Below the pieces are notes generated by a model. That model searched no databases and was not told the DNA's origin. It worked only from the letters and a program-made list of their open reading frames with translations. A program made the translations under genes and the position numbers. Below, piece after piece: positions 50,359 to 59,855 of a stretch of DNA of 64,000 nucleotides (within the stretch, counting starts at the first letter, position 1; each line of letters starts with the position of its first letter). The DNA is from Bacteroidota bacterium (GTDB taxonomy: Bacteria; Bacteroidota; Bacteroidia; Chitinophagales; BACL12), in contig JADJJZ010000030.1 of the NCBI GenBank assembly GCA_016706255.1, forward strand, positions 176,466 through 240,465. Reading direction: 5' to 3'.

Positions 50359-53300
50359 ATGCAAATTTCAACCAACCATAAAAAATCATTCGAAGCAGCA
50401 TACGAGGGGTTAAATGCACAACAGCGCAAAGCCGTTGATAGCATTGAAGGTCCGGTATTGGTTGTTGCGGGTCCCGGAACGGGAAAAACACAGATTTTGG
50501 CAGTTCGTATCGGGAAAATCCTGATGGAAACCGATACTTTGCCCGATAATATTTTGTGTTTAACCTATACCGATGCAGGCACAATTGCCATGCGCAAGCG
50601 TTTGCTGGATTTTATTGGGCCGGATGCCTATCGCGTGCATATTTATACGTTTCATGCATTTTGTAACGATGTAATTCAGGCGAATCTCGATTATTTCGGA
50701 AAACGTGAACTGGAGCCCATTTCAGAGTTGGAGAACGTTAATTTAATTGAGGAAATGTTACAGGAGCTGCCTATTGATCATCCGTTAAAAAAATTAAAAG
50801 GTGATACCAGTTATGATGTAAGTCGCCTGAATAATTTTTTTAAAATGATGAAAGATGAGGATTGGGATGAAAACAGATTAAATACTGCAATAGATCAATA
50901 TATTGCGGATTTACCCAATCGTGAGGATTATATTTATAAAAAGGGAAGTACAAAAACAGGGGTTAAAATTGGTGACATAAAGCAGAAAGATTTACAGGCG
51001 GAAATAGATAAAATGGAAAAAACCCGCGCTGCAGCCAATTTGTATCCTGAATATGTTGCCAGAATGAAGGCCCTTGGCCGATACGATTACAGCGATATGA
51101 TTTTATGGGTTATCAAAGCATTTAAGGACCCTTCGCCTGCAGGAGAAAATATGTTGCGCAATTATCAGGAGCGGTATTTATATTTTTTGGTAGATGAATT
51201 TCAGGATACCAATGGCGCACAAAATGAGATATTAAATTTACTGATTAGTTATTGGGATGTTCCAAACGTTTTTGCAGTTGGAGATGATGATCAGAGTATA
51301 TTTGAATTTCAGGGAGCGCGTGTAAAAAACATCATCGATTTTTATCGCTCTTATGAAAGCGAAATTCAGGTGGTTGTTTTAACTGAAAATTACCGTTCGC
51401 ATCAGGCAATTTTAGATGCTTCAAAAAGTATTATTGAGTCAAATAAGGAGCGGCTTATAAACAGGCTGGATGGATTGTCGAAAGTGCTTACTGCGGCGCA
51501 TCCTGCTCGACAAACATTACATGAACCGCTATTGCTTGAATATCAAAACCCGGCACAGGAACATGCCGGTGTGCTGATGCAAATTGAAAAATTAATTCAG
51601 GATGGTGTTAATCCGGATACCATCGCGGTGTTATATCATAAACATGCACAGGCTGAAGAATTAATTAATGTATTTGAAAAACGCGGTTTACCATATCAGG
51701 TACGCAGAAAAATAAATATTCTTGAATTACCCTTAGTAACGCAAATAATAAACATATTAAAATATCTCGGCGATGAAAGTCGCAAGCCGCATACCGGAGA
51801 ACATTTGTTGTTTGAAATTATGCATTATCCGTTTTTTGAGATTCATCCACATGATATTGCGGCAATTTCTGCATGGATTAGTTCGAAGCGGGATAAAAAT
51901 TTTACCTGGCGTTCAGTTTTAAGTGATAATACGGTTTTGAGCACGATAAAATTGCGGAGTTATCCATCTATTATAAAATTTGAAGCAAATATTACGCATT
52001 GGATTGCCGAGACGTTTAATCTTACCTTACAAATGTTATTTGAAAAGGTATTAAATGAAAGTGGTTTGTTGCAATATTTATTAAAAGCAGATAACCGTGT
52101 ATTTAATCTGGAAGTAATTACTACTTTATTTGACCATATTAAATCGGAAGGGTTGCGATTGCCACGGATAACAATTAGGCAATACATGGATACGCTGGAG
52201 CAAATGGAAATGCACGGATTAAAAATTGAAATACAAAAATCGATTTCAAAACCGGGCGGTGTTAATTTTATTACCACACATTCCAGCAAAGGGCTTGAAT
52301 TTATGTATGTGTTTTTAATCGGTATGAATAGCGACAAGTGGGAAAAAGCGCGTGCCGATTCAAGGCGTTTTTCGCTGCCGGACACGCTCACTTTTACAGA
52401 GGGAAGCAGCAAGGAAGAGGGTTTGCGCCGATTGTTTTATGTTGCCATGACCAGGGCAGAACAACATTTGATTATTTCATATGCAGCCCATACGAACGAG
52501 GGAAAGGACACGGAGCCGTCTTCATTTATCGCTCAATTAAAAGAAGGAACAGGATTAATACAACAACCGCAAACAATAGGCGAAGAATTACTTGCAGAAT
52601 ATAAAATTACAGCACTTATTGAAACACCTCCTGTTAAAATTGAATTGTTCGACAAAAATTATATCCAACAAAAAGTTGAACATTTTGTGATGAGTGCTTC
52701 GGCATTAAATGCATATTTAGATTGTCCGCTAAAATATTATTTCGAAAGAATTGTAGGTGTTCCTGCTGCAAAAAATGACAGTATGTCGTTTGGGTCTGCT
52801 ATTCACTATGCATTACGCAGAATGTTTGAACGCATGCGTGAATCGGAGCAGCAACAATTTCCGACAATTAATATTGTGATAGATGATTTTATTTATGAGA
52901 TGCGCAGAAATGAGGATTCGTTTACAGCAAAACAATTTCAAAACAGGATTGAATTAGGAATGCAGGTATTAACTGATTATTATAATAAATACCTTCATCA
53001 GTTTAATAAAGTTGTTGTGTTGGAATACCCGATTAGAAATGTAATTATGGATGAAGTGCCTATTACGGGCGTGTTTGACAAGGTTGAATTTTGGGGTAAA
53101 GACGTGAATGTGGTAGATTATAAAACAGGAAATTCGGACCGTAGCAGAGAAAAATTATATGCACCTAATGAAAAAGATCCGTTGGGTGGTGATTACTGGC
53201 GACAAATCATGTTTTATAAAATATTGCTGGATAATCAAAAATATAAACCATGGAAAATGGTAAGTGGAGAAATTGATTTTCTTGAAAAAAATGAAAAAGG

Positions 53301-53460
53301 TGAATTAGTGAAACATCGTTTTAATATTATTCAGGATGAAGTTGATATTGTAAAAGCGCAAATTAAAGATGTTTATCGGCGCATTAAAAACTTAGAATTT
53401 ACAACAGGTTGTGGTGAAGAAGATTGCGACTGGTGTAATTTTGTACGTGAAATTGGTTGA
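50359..53460 (+). CDS. UvrD/Rep-type helicase fused to Fe-S PD-(D/E)XK nuclease
   Basis: This 1033-residue DNA repair enzyme joins a superfamily 1A helicase to a RecB/Cas4-like nuclease. Helicase motifs: Q-motif LNAQQRKAVDSIEGP, Walker A GPGTGKT (38-44), Walker B FLVDEFQDTN, GDDDQSIFEFQGA, ENYRSHQAI, THSSKGLEFMYVF and VAMTRAEQHL. The C-terminal nuclease has SASALNAYLDCPLKYYFER (C789), GVFDKVEFWGKDVNVVDYKTGN (Asp and DYK catalytic) and the terminal CGEEDCDWC (C1018, C1023, C1026). With C789 these would bind a 4Fe-4S cluster as in AddB. It probably processes DNA breaks. The pyrophosphatase gene starts 30 bases after it. Confidence 0.93.
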   Translation: MQISTNHKKSFEAAYEGLNAQQRKAVDSIEGPVLVVAGPGTGKTQILAVRIGKILMETDTLPDNILCLTYTDAGTIAMRKRLLDFIGPDAYRVHIYTFHAFCNDVIQANLDYFGKRELEPISELENVNLIEEMLQELPIDHPLKKLKGDTSYDVSRLNNFFKMMKDEDWDENRLNTAIDQYIADLPNREDYIYKKGSTKTGVKIGDIKQKDLQAEIDKMEKTRAAANLYPEYVARMKALGRYDYSDMILWVIKAFKDPSPAGENMLRNYQERYLYFLVDEFQDTNGAQNEILNLLISYWDVPNVFAVGDDDQSIFEFQGARVKNIIDFYRSYESEIQVVVLTENYRSHQAILDASKSIIESNKERLINRLDGLSKVLTAAHPARQTLHEPLLLEYQNPAQEHAGVLMQIEKLIQDGVNPDTIAVLYHKHAQAEELINVFEKRGLPYQVRRKINILELPLVTQIINILKYLGDESRKPHTGEHLLFEIMHYPFFEIHPHDIAAISAWISSKRDKNFTWRSVLSDNTVLSTIKLRSYPSIIKFEANITHWIAETFNLTLQMLFEKVLNESGLLQYLLKADNRVFNLEVITTLFDHIKSEGLRLPRITIRQYMDTLEQMEMHGLKIEIQKSISKPGGVNFITTHSSKGLEFMYVFLIGMNSDKWEKARADSRRFSLPDTLTFTEGSSKEEGLRRLFYVAMTRAEQHLIISYAAHTNEGKDTEPSSFIAQLKEGTGLIQQPQTIGEELLAEYKITALIETPPVKIELFDKNYIQQKVEHFVMSASALNAYLDCPLKYYFERIVGVPAAKNDSMSFGSAIHYALRRMFERMRESEQQQFPTINIVIDDFIYEMRRNEDSFTAKQFQNRIELGMQVLTDYYNKYLHQFNKVVVLEYPIRNVIMDEVPITGVFDKVEFWGKDVNVVDYKTGNSDRSREKLYAPNEKDPLGGDYWRQIMFYKILLDNQKYKPWKMVSGEIDFLEKNEKGELVKHRFNIIQDEVDIVKAQIKDVYRRIKNLEFTTGCGEEDCDWCNFVREIG

Positions 53461-53490
53461 AGCACAATACTGACAGATTAAAAATACATT

Positions 53491-54108
53491 ATGTTAAAAC
53501 AAAATTATACCGTTCACCCATGGCATGGCATTAGTCCGGGTTTAAATGCACCTGAATCGGTAACGGCATTTATCGAAATTGTGCCAACCGATACCGTGAA
53601 GTATGAAATAGATAAGGCTACGGGATTTTTAAAGGTTGACCGTCCCCAAAAATATTCAAATGTATTACCCTGTTTATATGGATTTATACCACAAACATAT
53701 TGTGGTCAAAAAATAGGTGAATATTGTGGTGAAAAGACAGGCAGAACAGGCATTCATGGCGATGGTGACCCATTGGATATATGTGTTTTTACTGAACGTA
53801 ATATTACACATGGAAACATTATTGTTCCGGCAATTCCAATCGGTGGATTCAGAATGATAGACGGCGGACAGGCAGATGATAAAATTATTGCCGTAATGTA
53901 TAATGATGAAATTTATTCCGGATGGGATGATATCGACCATTTACCATTATCGTTAGTTGAACGATTAAAACATTATTTTTTAACGTACAAGGCCATGCCG
54001 GGTGCGCCAAATAAAGCAGAAATCACCCATCTCTACAACAAAGAAGAGGCAAGAACCATTATTAAAACCTCGATGGAAGATTATTTTAATTTAATTAAAT
54101 CTGCATAA
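53491..54108 (+). CDS. ppa: Inorganic pyrophosphatase (family I)
   Basis: This 205-residue soluble Mg-dependent enzyme hydrolyses diphosphate to two phosphates, driving biosynthesis. The family I signature with three metal-binding aspartates is visible as GDGDPLDICVF. The other core residues are in EIVPTDTVKYEIDKATGFLKVDRP, YGFIPQTYCG and GGQADDKIIAVMYND. The protein carries more cysteine and a short insert (CGQKIGEYCGEKTGRTG) than E. coli Ppa. It follows the helicase gene by 30 bases; I see no separate promoter box. Confidence 0.95.
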   Translation: MLKQNYTVHPWHGISPGLNAPESVTAFIEIVPTDTVKYEIDKATGFLKVDRPQKYSNVLPCLYGFIPQTYCGQKIGEYCGEKTGRTGIHGDGDPLDICVFTERNITHGNIIVPAIPIGGFRMIDGGQADDKIIAVMYNDEIYSGWDDIDHLPLSLVERLKHYFLTYKAMPGAPNKAEITHLYNKEEARTIIKTSMEDYFNLIKSA

Positions 54109-54115
54109 AAATTAA

Positions 54116-54634
54116 TCAGGCATTTGCTACAATGCCGATATGTCCAAGGTGGTGCTCACAATGCCAGGCGTATAATGCGGTATTCACAAATAATGAAATT
54201 TCTTTTCCGCTAACGGGATGAATAAATGATTTATGAAAATCAGCATCCGACATGCTATTTAATATTGCAATCCAGCGCGCATGTACTCCTTCAATTATTT
54301 TTAACGATGCATCAATCGGGAAGTTAATGCTGTCAACTAATTTAGCCCATTCTGATTCATTATATCCTTTAACGGTGGGTTTTTCTTCAGTGAGGGCTAG
54401 CTTCAAACGGATAATACTATTCATGTGACTATCGGCACAATGATTCACCACCTGCATAACAGTCCACCCTTCAGGGCGATAAGGTGTATTTAATTGTTGT
54501 GCTGAAAGATTTTTTGTGGCAGCAGTAATTTTTTCGGGGAAGGATTTAATTATTGCTATATATGAATCAATTAATGCGCGGGAAAATTCGGTTGGTGCTG
54601 AAAATTTGCCGATTGGGTATTGGAGGTTTTGCAT
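54116..54634 (-). CDS. YfiT/BstA-type DinB-superfamily protein
   Basis: This 172-residue DinB-like four-helix-bundle protein matches the YfiT/bacillithiol-transferase family. The three-His metal site is likely formed by the His residues in VNHCADSHMNS (about 65-72) and WHCEHHLGHI (about 157-166). The N-terminus MQNLQYPIGKFSAP and PYRPEGWTVMQVVNHCADS are family typical. The B. subtilis relative transfers bacillithiol to electrophiles; the thiol here is unknown. It is convergent with the pyrophosphatase gene, seven bases between the stops. Confidence 0.88.
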   Translation of the reverse strand: MQNLQYPIGKFSAPTEFSRALIDSYIAIIKSFPEKITAATKNLSAQQLNTPYRPEGWTVMQVVNHCADSHMNSIIRLKLALTEEKPTVKGYNESEWAKLVDSINFPIDASLKIIEGVHARWIAILNSMSDADFHKSFIHPVSGKEISLFVNTALYAWHCEHHLGHIGIVANA

Positions 54635-54762
54635 AAATATTGAATTTGAAATGGATTACAACTTCAAATAAAATTAGTTCTTAGCACATTTTATGTTTTT
54701 TACCCAAAATTTTAACCAATGCGTATCTTAGTGTTTTAAGTAAACATTAAGCAAGCGACTTT

Positions 54763-56568
54763 ATGCCGGATAAAACGAGTTTATATGCACCGTTATTAGT
54801 GGAAACAGCCTGGGAGGTGTGTAATCAGGTGGGTGGAATTTATACTGTAGTGCGCAGCAAGGCACCTGAAATTGTAGATAAATGGGCGGGAAATTACTGT
54901 ATGGTAGGGCCGCTTTTACATAGTAAACTACCTGCGGAGTTTGAAGAAGGATTTGAATATGATGATGCTTTTGGGGAAGCCGTTTTGGAGATGCGGAAGC
55001 TGGGTTTTGAAATTCATTATGGCCGTTGGCTCACAGATGGCAAGCCGAAAGTGATTTTGATGCCGCCGTTGCAGGTGTTCGATAAAATAAAAGAAATACG
55101 AACAACCTTATTGCACGACCATAAAATAAATATTTTTAATCCGGATGATTTATTGCAACAGGTAATTGCTTTTGGTGATTTAGTGACGCATTTTCTGCGC
55201 ACATTAGAATCGTTACAAAAAGGGAATCCCATTATTGCACATTTTCATGAATGGATGACCGGGATGCCGATTGGTGCAATTAAAAAGGAAAAATTAAAAA
55301 TAAAAACAGTTTTTACTACGCATGCCACCTTATTAGGCCGTTATATTGCGGGTAATGATGAAAATTTTTATAAAAACCTGAGCAATTACGACTGGTTGCA
55401 AATGGCGCAAAAATTTTACATCGAACCACAAACACGGTTAGAGCGGATGGCGGCCAACGATTGCGATATTTTTACCACCGTTAGTGATATTACCGGAAAA
55501 GAATGTGAATTTTTGTTGGGCAGAAAACCGGATATGATTTTACCGAATGGTATCAGCTTACCACGATTTTTGGCAACACATGAATTACAAAATTTGCACG
55601 GACAATTCAGAAATAAAATTGATGAATTTGTGATGTCGCATTTTTTCCATTCTTATACTTTTGATTTAGATAAAACAGTTTATTTTTTTACTTCAGGCCG
55701 TTATGAATATCACAATAAAGGATATGACTTAACTTTAGAAGCATTAAAACGATTAAACGATAGAATGAAAAAAGAAAACATGGACAAAACAGTTGTCATG
55801 TTTTTTATCACCAAACGTCCCTTTGAAACCATTAATCCGCTTGTGTTACACGCCAGGGCTGCTATGGACGACATCAGAGCAACCTGCGAAGAAATGTTAA
55901 AACAAATTCGTGAAAAATTATTTAAAGCAGCAGCAACAAATGTTGATCCGAATGTGCCTGAATTAAATGATTTTATCGACGATTATTGGAAATTCAGGTA
56001 CCGAAAACAAATTCAAAGCTGGAAAAGTGATTTCTGGCCAATAGTTGTTACACATAATTTAAAAAATGATGCCGGTGATGAAATATTAAATTATTTACGC
56101 GGTCACGATTTAATTAATAAGCCGGGAGATAAAGTGAAAATGGTATATCATCCTGATTTTGTTGCAGCTACTTCGCCGTTATTCGGCATGGAGTACCCAC
56201 AATTTGTAAGGGGATGCCATTTAGGCTTGTTCCCAAGTTATTATGAGCCATGGGGATATACACCGCTTGAATGTGTTGCGCGCGGTGTACCGGCTGTTAC
56301 CAGCGATTTGAGCGGGTTTGGAAATTACTGTCAGACAAAATTCCGCAACCTGGATGAGAGAGGTATTTACATCGTAAAAAGAAAAACAAAAACCTTTGAT
56401 GAAAGCGCAGATGAATTATGTGACACAATGTATAATTTCGTTCAATTAAGCAGAAGAGAAAGAATTATTTTAAGAAACACGGTTGAGAGTTATGCCGAAA
56501 ATTTTGACTGGAGCAATTTAGCTTCTAATTATGAAAAAGCATATCAATTGGTGTTGCAAGGAAAATAA
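54763..56568 (+). CDS. Glycogen synthase, GT3 (eukaryote-type) family
   Basis: This 601-residue glycosyltransferase elongates alpha-1,4-glucan from a nucleotide-glucose donor. It is of the GT3 kind: ETAWEVCNQVGGIYTVVRSKAP at the N-terminus, HFHEWMTGMPIGAIKK, TTHATLLGRYIAGND, and the C-terminal catalytic stretch FPSYYEPWGYTPLECVARGVPAVTSDLSGFG (E-x7-E pair). This differs from the GT5 GlgA common in other bacteria; GT3 synthases usually use UDP-glucose. No glgB, glgC or glgP is adjacent. A strong terminator follows. The start ATG fits the conserved beginning. Confidence 0.93.
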   Translation: MPDKTSLYAPLLVETAWEVCNQVGGIYTVVRSKAPEIVDKWAGNYCMVGPLLHSKLPAEFEEGFEYDDAFGEAVLEMRKLGFEIHYGRWLTDGKPKVILMPPLQVFDKIKEIRTTLLHDHKINIFNPDDLLQQVIAFGDLVTHFLRTLESLQKGNPIIAHFHEWMTGMPIGAIKKEKLKIKTVFTTHATLLGRYIAGNDENFYKNLSNYDWLQMAQKFYIEPQTRLERMAANDCDIFTTVSDITGKECEFLLGRKPDMILPNGISLPRFLATHELQNLHGQFRNKIDEFVMSHFFHSYTFDLDKTVYFFTSGRYEYHNKGYDLTLEALKRLNDRMKKENMDKTVVMFFITKRPFETINPLVLHARAAMDDIRATCEEMLKQIREKLFKAAATNVDPNVPELNDFIDDYWKFRYRKQIQSWKSDFWPIVVTHNLKNDAGDEILNYLRGHDLINKPGDKVKMVYHPDFVAATSPLFGMEYPQFVRGCHLGLFPSYYEPWGYTPLECVARGVPAVTSDLSGFGNYCQTKFRNLDERGIYIVKRKTKTFDESADELCDTMYNFVQLSRRERIILRNTVESYAENFDWSNLASNYEKAYQLVLQGK

Positions 56569-56591
56569 ATTTTAATAAAAATAATAGCATT

Positions 56592-56627
56592 AAAAAACCC
56601 CCGACGAAATATCGCCGGGGGTTTTTT
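56592..56627 (+). terminator. Strong terminator after glycogen synthase
   Basis: CCCCCG-A-CGA / TCG-C-CGGGGG stem with loop AATA, flanked by A- and T-runs, so it can act in both directions between the convergent genes. Confidence 0.88.
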
Positions 56628-56648
56628 ATGTAGTAATTATTTATTTAA

Positions 56649-57413
56649 TTACAATTTAACGATGTTACCTGAAGTAACTGCATCACCTGCAATTACACGG
56701 AAAACATAGTTACCGGCAGGAAGTGAAGTAACATCGATGCTATAAGCATGGTTACCTGCAACTTCGTTAGCGTTAGCTACGGTTAAAACTTCCTGACCCA
56801 TCATGTTCATGATGCTTACAGAAACTTCTGCACCTGTAGTTAAGTTAAAGCTGATAGTAGCGTTAGTAGAAACAGGGTTTGGAGAAACAACAACACCAGA
56901 AATAGCGTTTACGTTTTCAACACCTAATACTTCAGGAGCGCTGCCATCACATTTGAAACAAGCATCCCAGCAGTATTGTAACATTACATCTGCATCAGGA
57001 ATAAGTAATGTGCGGTTGATGTTTCCACCACCATCATCAGTACCACAACCGTCAGTTGCAATTGTTGTTGCTGCATCTGTACCTTCGTTTGTACCCCAGT
57101 CGTTGTTAACGAATTTGTAAGGCTGAGTCATACCAATTGAAGATGTTGGATAAGTAACGGTAATGCTCCACACGTTGCTACCCATGTCGGTTAAAGCACA
57201 AGTAGGATCTGAAGGCGTCCAAGCAGCCATAGCTGTTGCACCGTTCATAGCACCTGTAGCAGCGAAGTCGCCACCAATTCTGATTCCGCCAGCACCAAGT
57301 GTATTACCTGCTGCTAAGTAGTTTGTAATGTCTACCATATAGGTAACATTTACCTGTGCAGTTAATGCACCTGTTACAAACAAAATTGAAAGAAAAGAGT
57401 AAATTTTTTTCAT
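56649..57413 (-). CDS. Small T9SS type A sorting domain protein, probably abundant
   Basis: This is a 254-residue secreted protein. Signal peptide residues 1-19 (ends LTAQ). Residues about 20-165 form a single beta-sandwich (VNVTYMVDITNYL, GGIRIGGDFAAT, MGSNVWSITVTYP, QPYKFVNNDWGTNEG), like the SusE/CBM-type modules that read x-V-D-M-x...GxFN-W...YKFxNG. A cysteine-rich stretch (QYCWDACFKCDGS) follows, then the T9SS domain (VSPNPVSTNATISF, MNMMGQEVL, LPAGNYVFRVIAGD, NIVKL). Codon use is noticeably more C/G-ending than its neighbours, as in highly expressed genes. A link to the glycogen synthase next door is only positional. Confidence 0.82.
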   Translation of the reverse strand: MKKIYSFLSILFVTGALTAQVNVTYMVDITNYLAAGNTLGAGGIRIGGDFAATGAMNGATAMAAWTPSDPTCALTDMGSNVWSITVTYPTSSIGMTQPYKFVNNDWGTNEGTDAATTIATDGCGTDDGGGNINRTLLIPDADVMLQYCWDACFKCDGSAPEVLGVENVNAISGVVVSPNPVSTNATISFNLTTGAEVSVSIMNMMGQEVLTVANANEVAGNHAYSIDVTSLPAGNYVFRVIAGDAVTSGNIVKL

Positions 57414-57537
57414 AATTAATCTGTTTTTTAAGCTTAAAAATTAAGATTTCAGGCTAAAGTTAAAGATTATTTCAATAAAAAGGACAGAATTTTTAACAAG
57501 AAAATGACTGTTGAATTAAAATTTGAACACAATTAAC

Positions 57538-58809
57538 TCACTTCGTTTTTTGGATAATGAACAGCGCGATTTGTTCGCCGTGTTTTGCTCCGTTTTGCAT
57601 TGCTGTTCTAAAATGAATTCCGCCGTATAAGCGGCTTATACCGGCTTCTTCAGCCGCTTTGTGGAATGAATTAAATGTACGTGGTGCTATGCCATAAGCC
57701 GACTCAATACTGTCGGTAAATAACAAATTGTCGCCGATACAATAAGTAAGGATTGTTGAAGATGCGGCGGAAACGGTGCTATGGCCGGAACTGTATTCCG
57801 GAAAGGGTGGCGTGGTTAAAAAAGGTTGCCATGCGGGGTCGATATATGTTTTAATATAAGTTTCGGGCCTCATTAAATTGAAGGTATATTTTGCATCCCA
57901 GCAAGCAATAATGGCATCGGCATTGGTTGCGGCAAGTAGAGCATAAACATAGGCAGACTGTATACTTGTAAAGTGTTGTTGTTGCAGTACAATTCCGGCA
58001 ATATTCAGCCAGTGGCCGGCCGGTGATATTTTTTTCTTTGCGTATTGCATGTGGCCAACGTAGGTAACTGCATAAGGATTATCATCCCAGAAATCGGCAA
58101 TCTGTTTTTGTTCTGCCGTTAAGTTGTTGGTGGTTTGATAAACTTCTAAAGCATCGTTGTAAAAAGGAGCATCTTTTTGGATGCTGAATTCCAATGGCTT
58201 GGCAATATTGTGGATGGTAGTACTATCAATAAAAAAAGGCCTTAATTTTCCCCAGTAAGGTTCGTTTGCATCAGCAAAATCGGGACCCGTTGGTTGCCAT
58301 GCGTAAGGTTCATTTATTAATGTATATCGCGGAAGCGGACGTGTGGAAATATAATTATCACTATGCGACCATGTTTCAATTTGTGATGCAATATTTTTTG
58401 CATAAATAATTGTTGGTCCAAGTGTTTTATTTGGATATTGATTTTGATATGTTGCAATATATACATCCATTTTTTCTTCAATTAATTGTTCAGAAAAAAT
58501 AAATGATTGCGCAGTAAAATAACAAGCTAAAATTCCGGCGGCTTCAAAATCAATTTTTTCTGCATTTTCCGCTTGTGGCATTAAAGGCATACCATTCGCT
58601 TTTCCGGCAAATGTATTAAAACCTGTGTATCCCGGTGCCATTGCTTCGTAGGCTGCAAAGGCACAGTAGGCGTATATTCTGCTGGTTGCCGGCGCCGTAA
58701 AAACATCGTGTACAATTACATCCGAAACATCGTGTATGGCATCGTGTATTGTAGTTTGCGCTTTAATTTGCGCAGTAAAAAACAGGAGTAAAAGTGTACA
58801 ATATTTCAA
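57538..58809 (-). CDS. Vanadium-haloperoxidase/PAP2-family secreted protein
   Basis: This is a 423-residue exported protein. Signal peptide residues 1-17 (ends IKAQ). The C-terminal half has the phosphate/vanadate site: KYTFNLMRPETYI (K and R of KxxxxxxRP), PEYSSGHSTVSAASS (PSGH-like) and SRLYGGIHFRTAMQNG (SRxxxxxH with the catalytic His). The fold is shared by vanadium haloperoxidases and phosphatidic acid phosphatases; which activity it has cannot be told. The start is a TTG, the only option after in-frame stops. It begins 18 bases after the stop of the three-repeat protein gene, suggesting coupling. Confidence 0.85.
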   Translation of the reverse strand: MKYCTLLLLFFTAQIKAQTTIHDAIHDVSDVIVHDVFTAPATSRIYAYCAFAAYEAMAPGYTGFNTFAGKANGMPLMPQAENAEKIDFEAAGILACYFTAQSFIFSEQLIEEKMDVYIATYQNQYPNKTLGPTIIYAKNIASQIETWSHSDNYISTRPLPRYTLINEPYAWQPTGPDFADANEPYWGKLRPFFIDSTTIHNIAKPLEFSIQKDAPFYNDALEVYQTTNNLTAEQKQIADFWDDNPYAVTYVGHMQYAKKKISPAGHWLNIAGIVLQQQHFTSIQSAYVYALLAATNADAIIACWDAKYTFNLMRPETYIKTYIDPAWQPFLTTPPFPEYSSGHSTVSAASSTILTYCIGDNLLFTDSIESAYGIAPRTFNSFHKAAEEAGISRLYGGIHFRTAMQNGAKHGEQIALFIIQKTK

Positions 58810-58827
58810 GGATAAAAAATTATTAAT

Positions 58828-59733
58828 TTATTCTACAAGTCCAATTGTTGCTAAAGTAATTGGTGTGCCAACCATTCGCACGTTTGCCGGAATTTTTCCA
58901 ATTGTTCCGGAAATAATAACGGTAATTCCTTCTTTCTTAAAATCGTCTGGTAATAAAATAGGTAAATAACGTGTCATATCATTTCTGCCATTATCAACTT
59001 CAATGATAAATGTTCCGGCAATTAATTTAATTACACCTTTGGTTTCGGGTAAAAAACCAATTGAATCAAAAGGAAATAATTCTTTCACTGCTTCCTGTAA
59101 TTTATTTTCATCAAATTGTTCGGTTGATTCGGCCATTATTTCTTTAATTTTTATGGGTGTTCCCATCATACGTATTGACGGGTCGTGTTTTAAAATAATA
59201 GCACTGAAAGTAATTTCTGTATTTGCAATTTTAAAATCGTCGGGTAAAAAGTCGGGGATGTATCTTTTTACTTCACCGTTCACATTTTGTTCGATCAGGT
59301 AAACATCGCTTATCACAATTACTTTTCCCACCGACTTGCTAATAAAGCCAATGGAGTCGGGATTTGTTTTCGGTGCAGGTTTTTCTTCCGGAATGTGCTC
59401 ACCATTGCCGGGTTCGGGTTTGGTGCGGTAAAGGTTTCTAACCATACTGAGTTTTAAGGGCGTGCCGATGAGGCGCACATTTACCGGAATACGGCCAATA
59501 GCACCTTCAAACACGATATCCTGATTGTTTATACAGTATTGTTCGGGTAAGTTTACAGGCAGGTAATACTGTGTAACGCCGGGCTTTTCAACTTTTATAA
59601 CCCAAGTATCATTTTTTATGATCACGGTGCCAATTTCCATGCTTTTAACGCCTATTGAATCGAACTGAATTGTTTGTGCAGAGACGCTAAAACCACCAAT
59701 AAAAAGTAAAAAAAGGATGTATAAATTTTTCAT
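58828..59733 (-). CDS. Secreted protein with three internal repeats, unknown function
   Basis: This 301-residue protein has a signal peptide (ends SVSAQ at residue 20). Three repeats of about 80 residues start at F24, P125 and F222 with (F/P)DSIGF/V and end with (R/K)...G-T-P-(I/L)-K/T. Each contains RYLP/YYLP near the middle and LPDDFK/LPEQYC, followed by a beta-hairpin IPxNVRxxGTP. Spacers are Pro/Glu-rich (KPEPGNGEHIPEEKPAPK) or acidic (ESTEQFDENKLQEAVKE). No known family. The repeats read as small beta-sheet domains, maybe a binding array. It lies directly before the vanadium-haloperoxidase-like gene. Confidence 0.78.
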   Translation of the reverse strand: MKNLYILFLLFIGGFSVSAQTIQFDSIGVKSMEIGTVIIKNDTWVIKVEKPGVTQYYLPVNLPEQYCINNQDIVFEGAIGRIPVNVRLIGTPLKLSMVRNLYRTKPEPGNGEHIPEEKPAPKTNPDSIGFISKSVGKVIVISDVYLIEQNVNGEVKRYIPDFLPDDFKIANTEITFSAIILKHDPSIRMMGTPIKIKEIMAESTEQFDENKLQEAVKELFPFDSIGFLPETKGVIKLIAGTFIIEVDNGRNDMTRYLPILLPDDFKKEGITVIISGTIGKIPANVRMVGTPITLATIGLVE

Positions 59734-59855
59734 ACCGGTTGAGAAGCTAAAATTATACCAATAAATTGGGATTATTGGCCTGTTTTGGCAGCAATAAAAG
59801 GTTTTTCAATGTTACAGGCAATTGTAAGATGAAAACGGGGAATGCGATTAACCAA

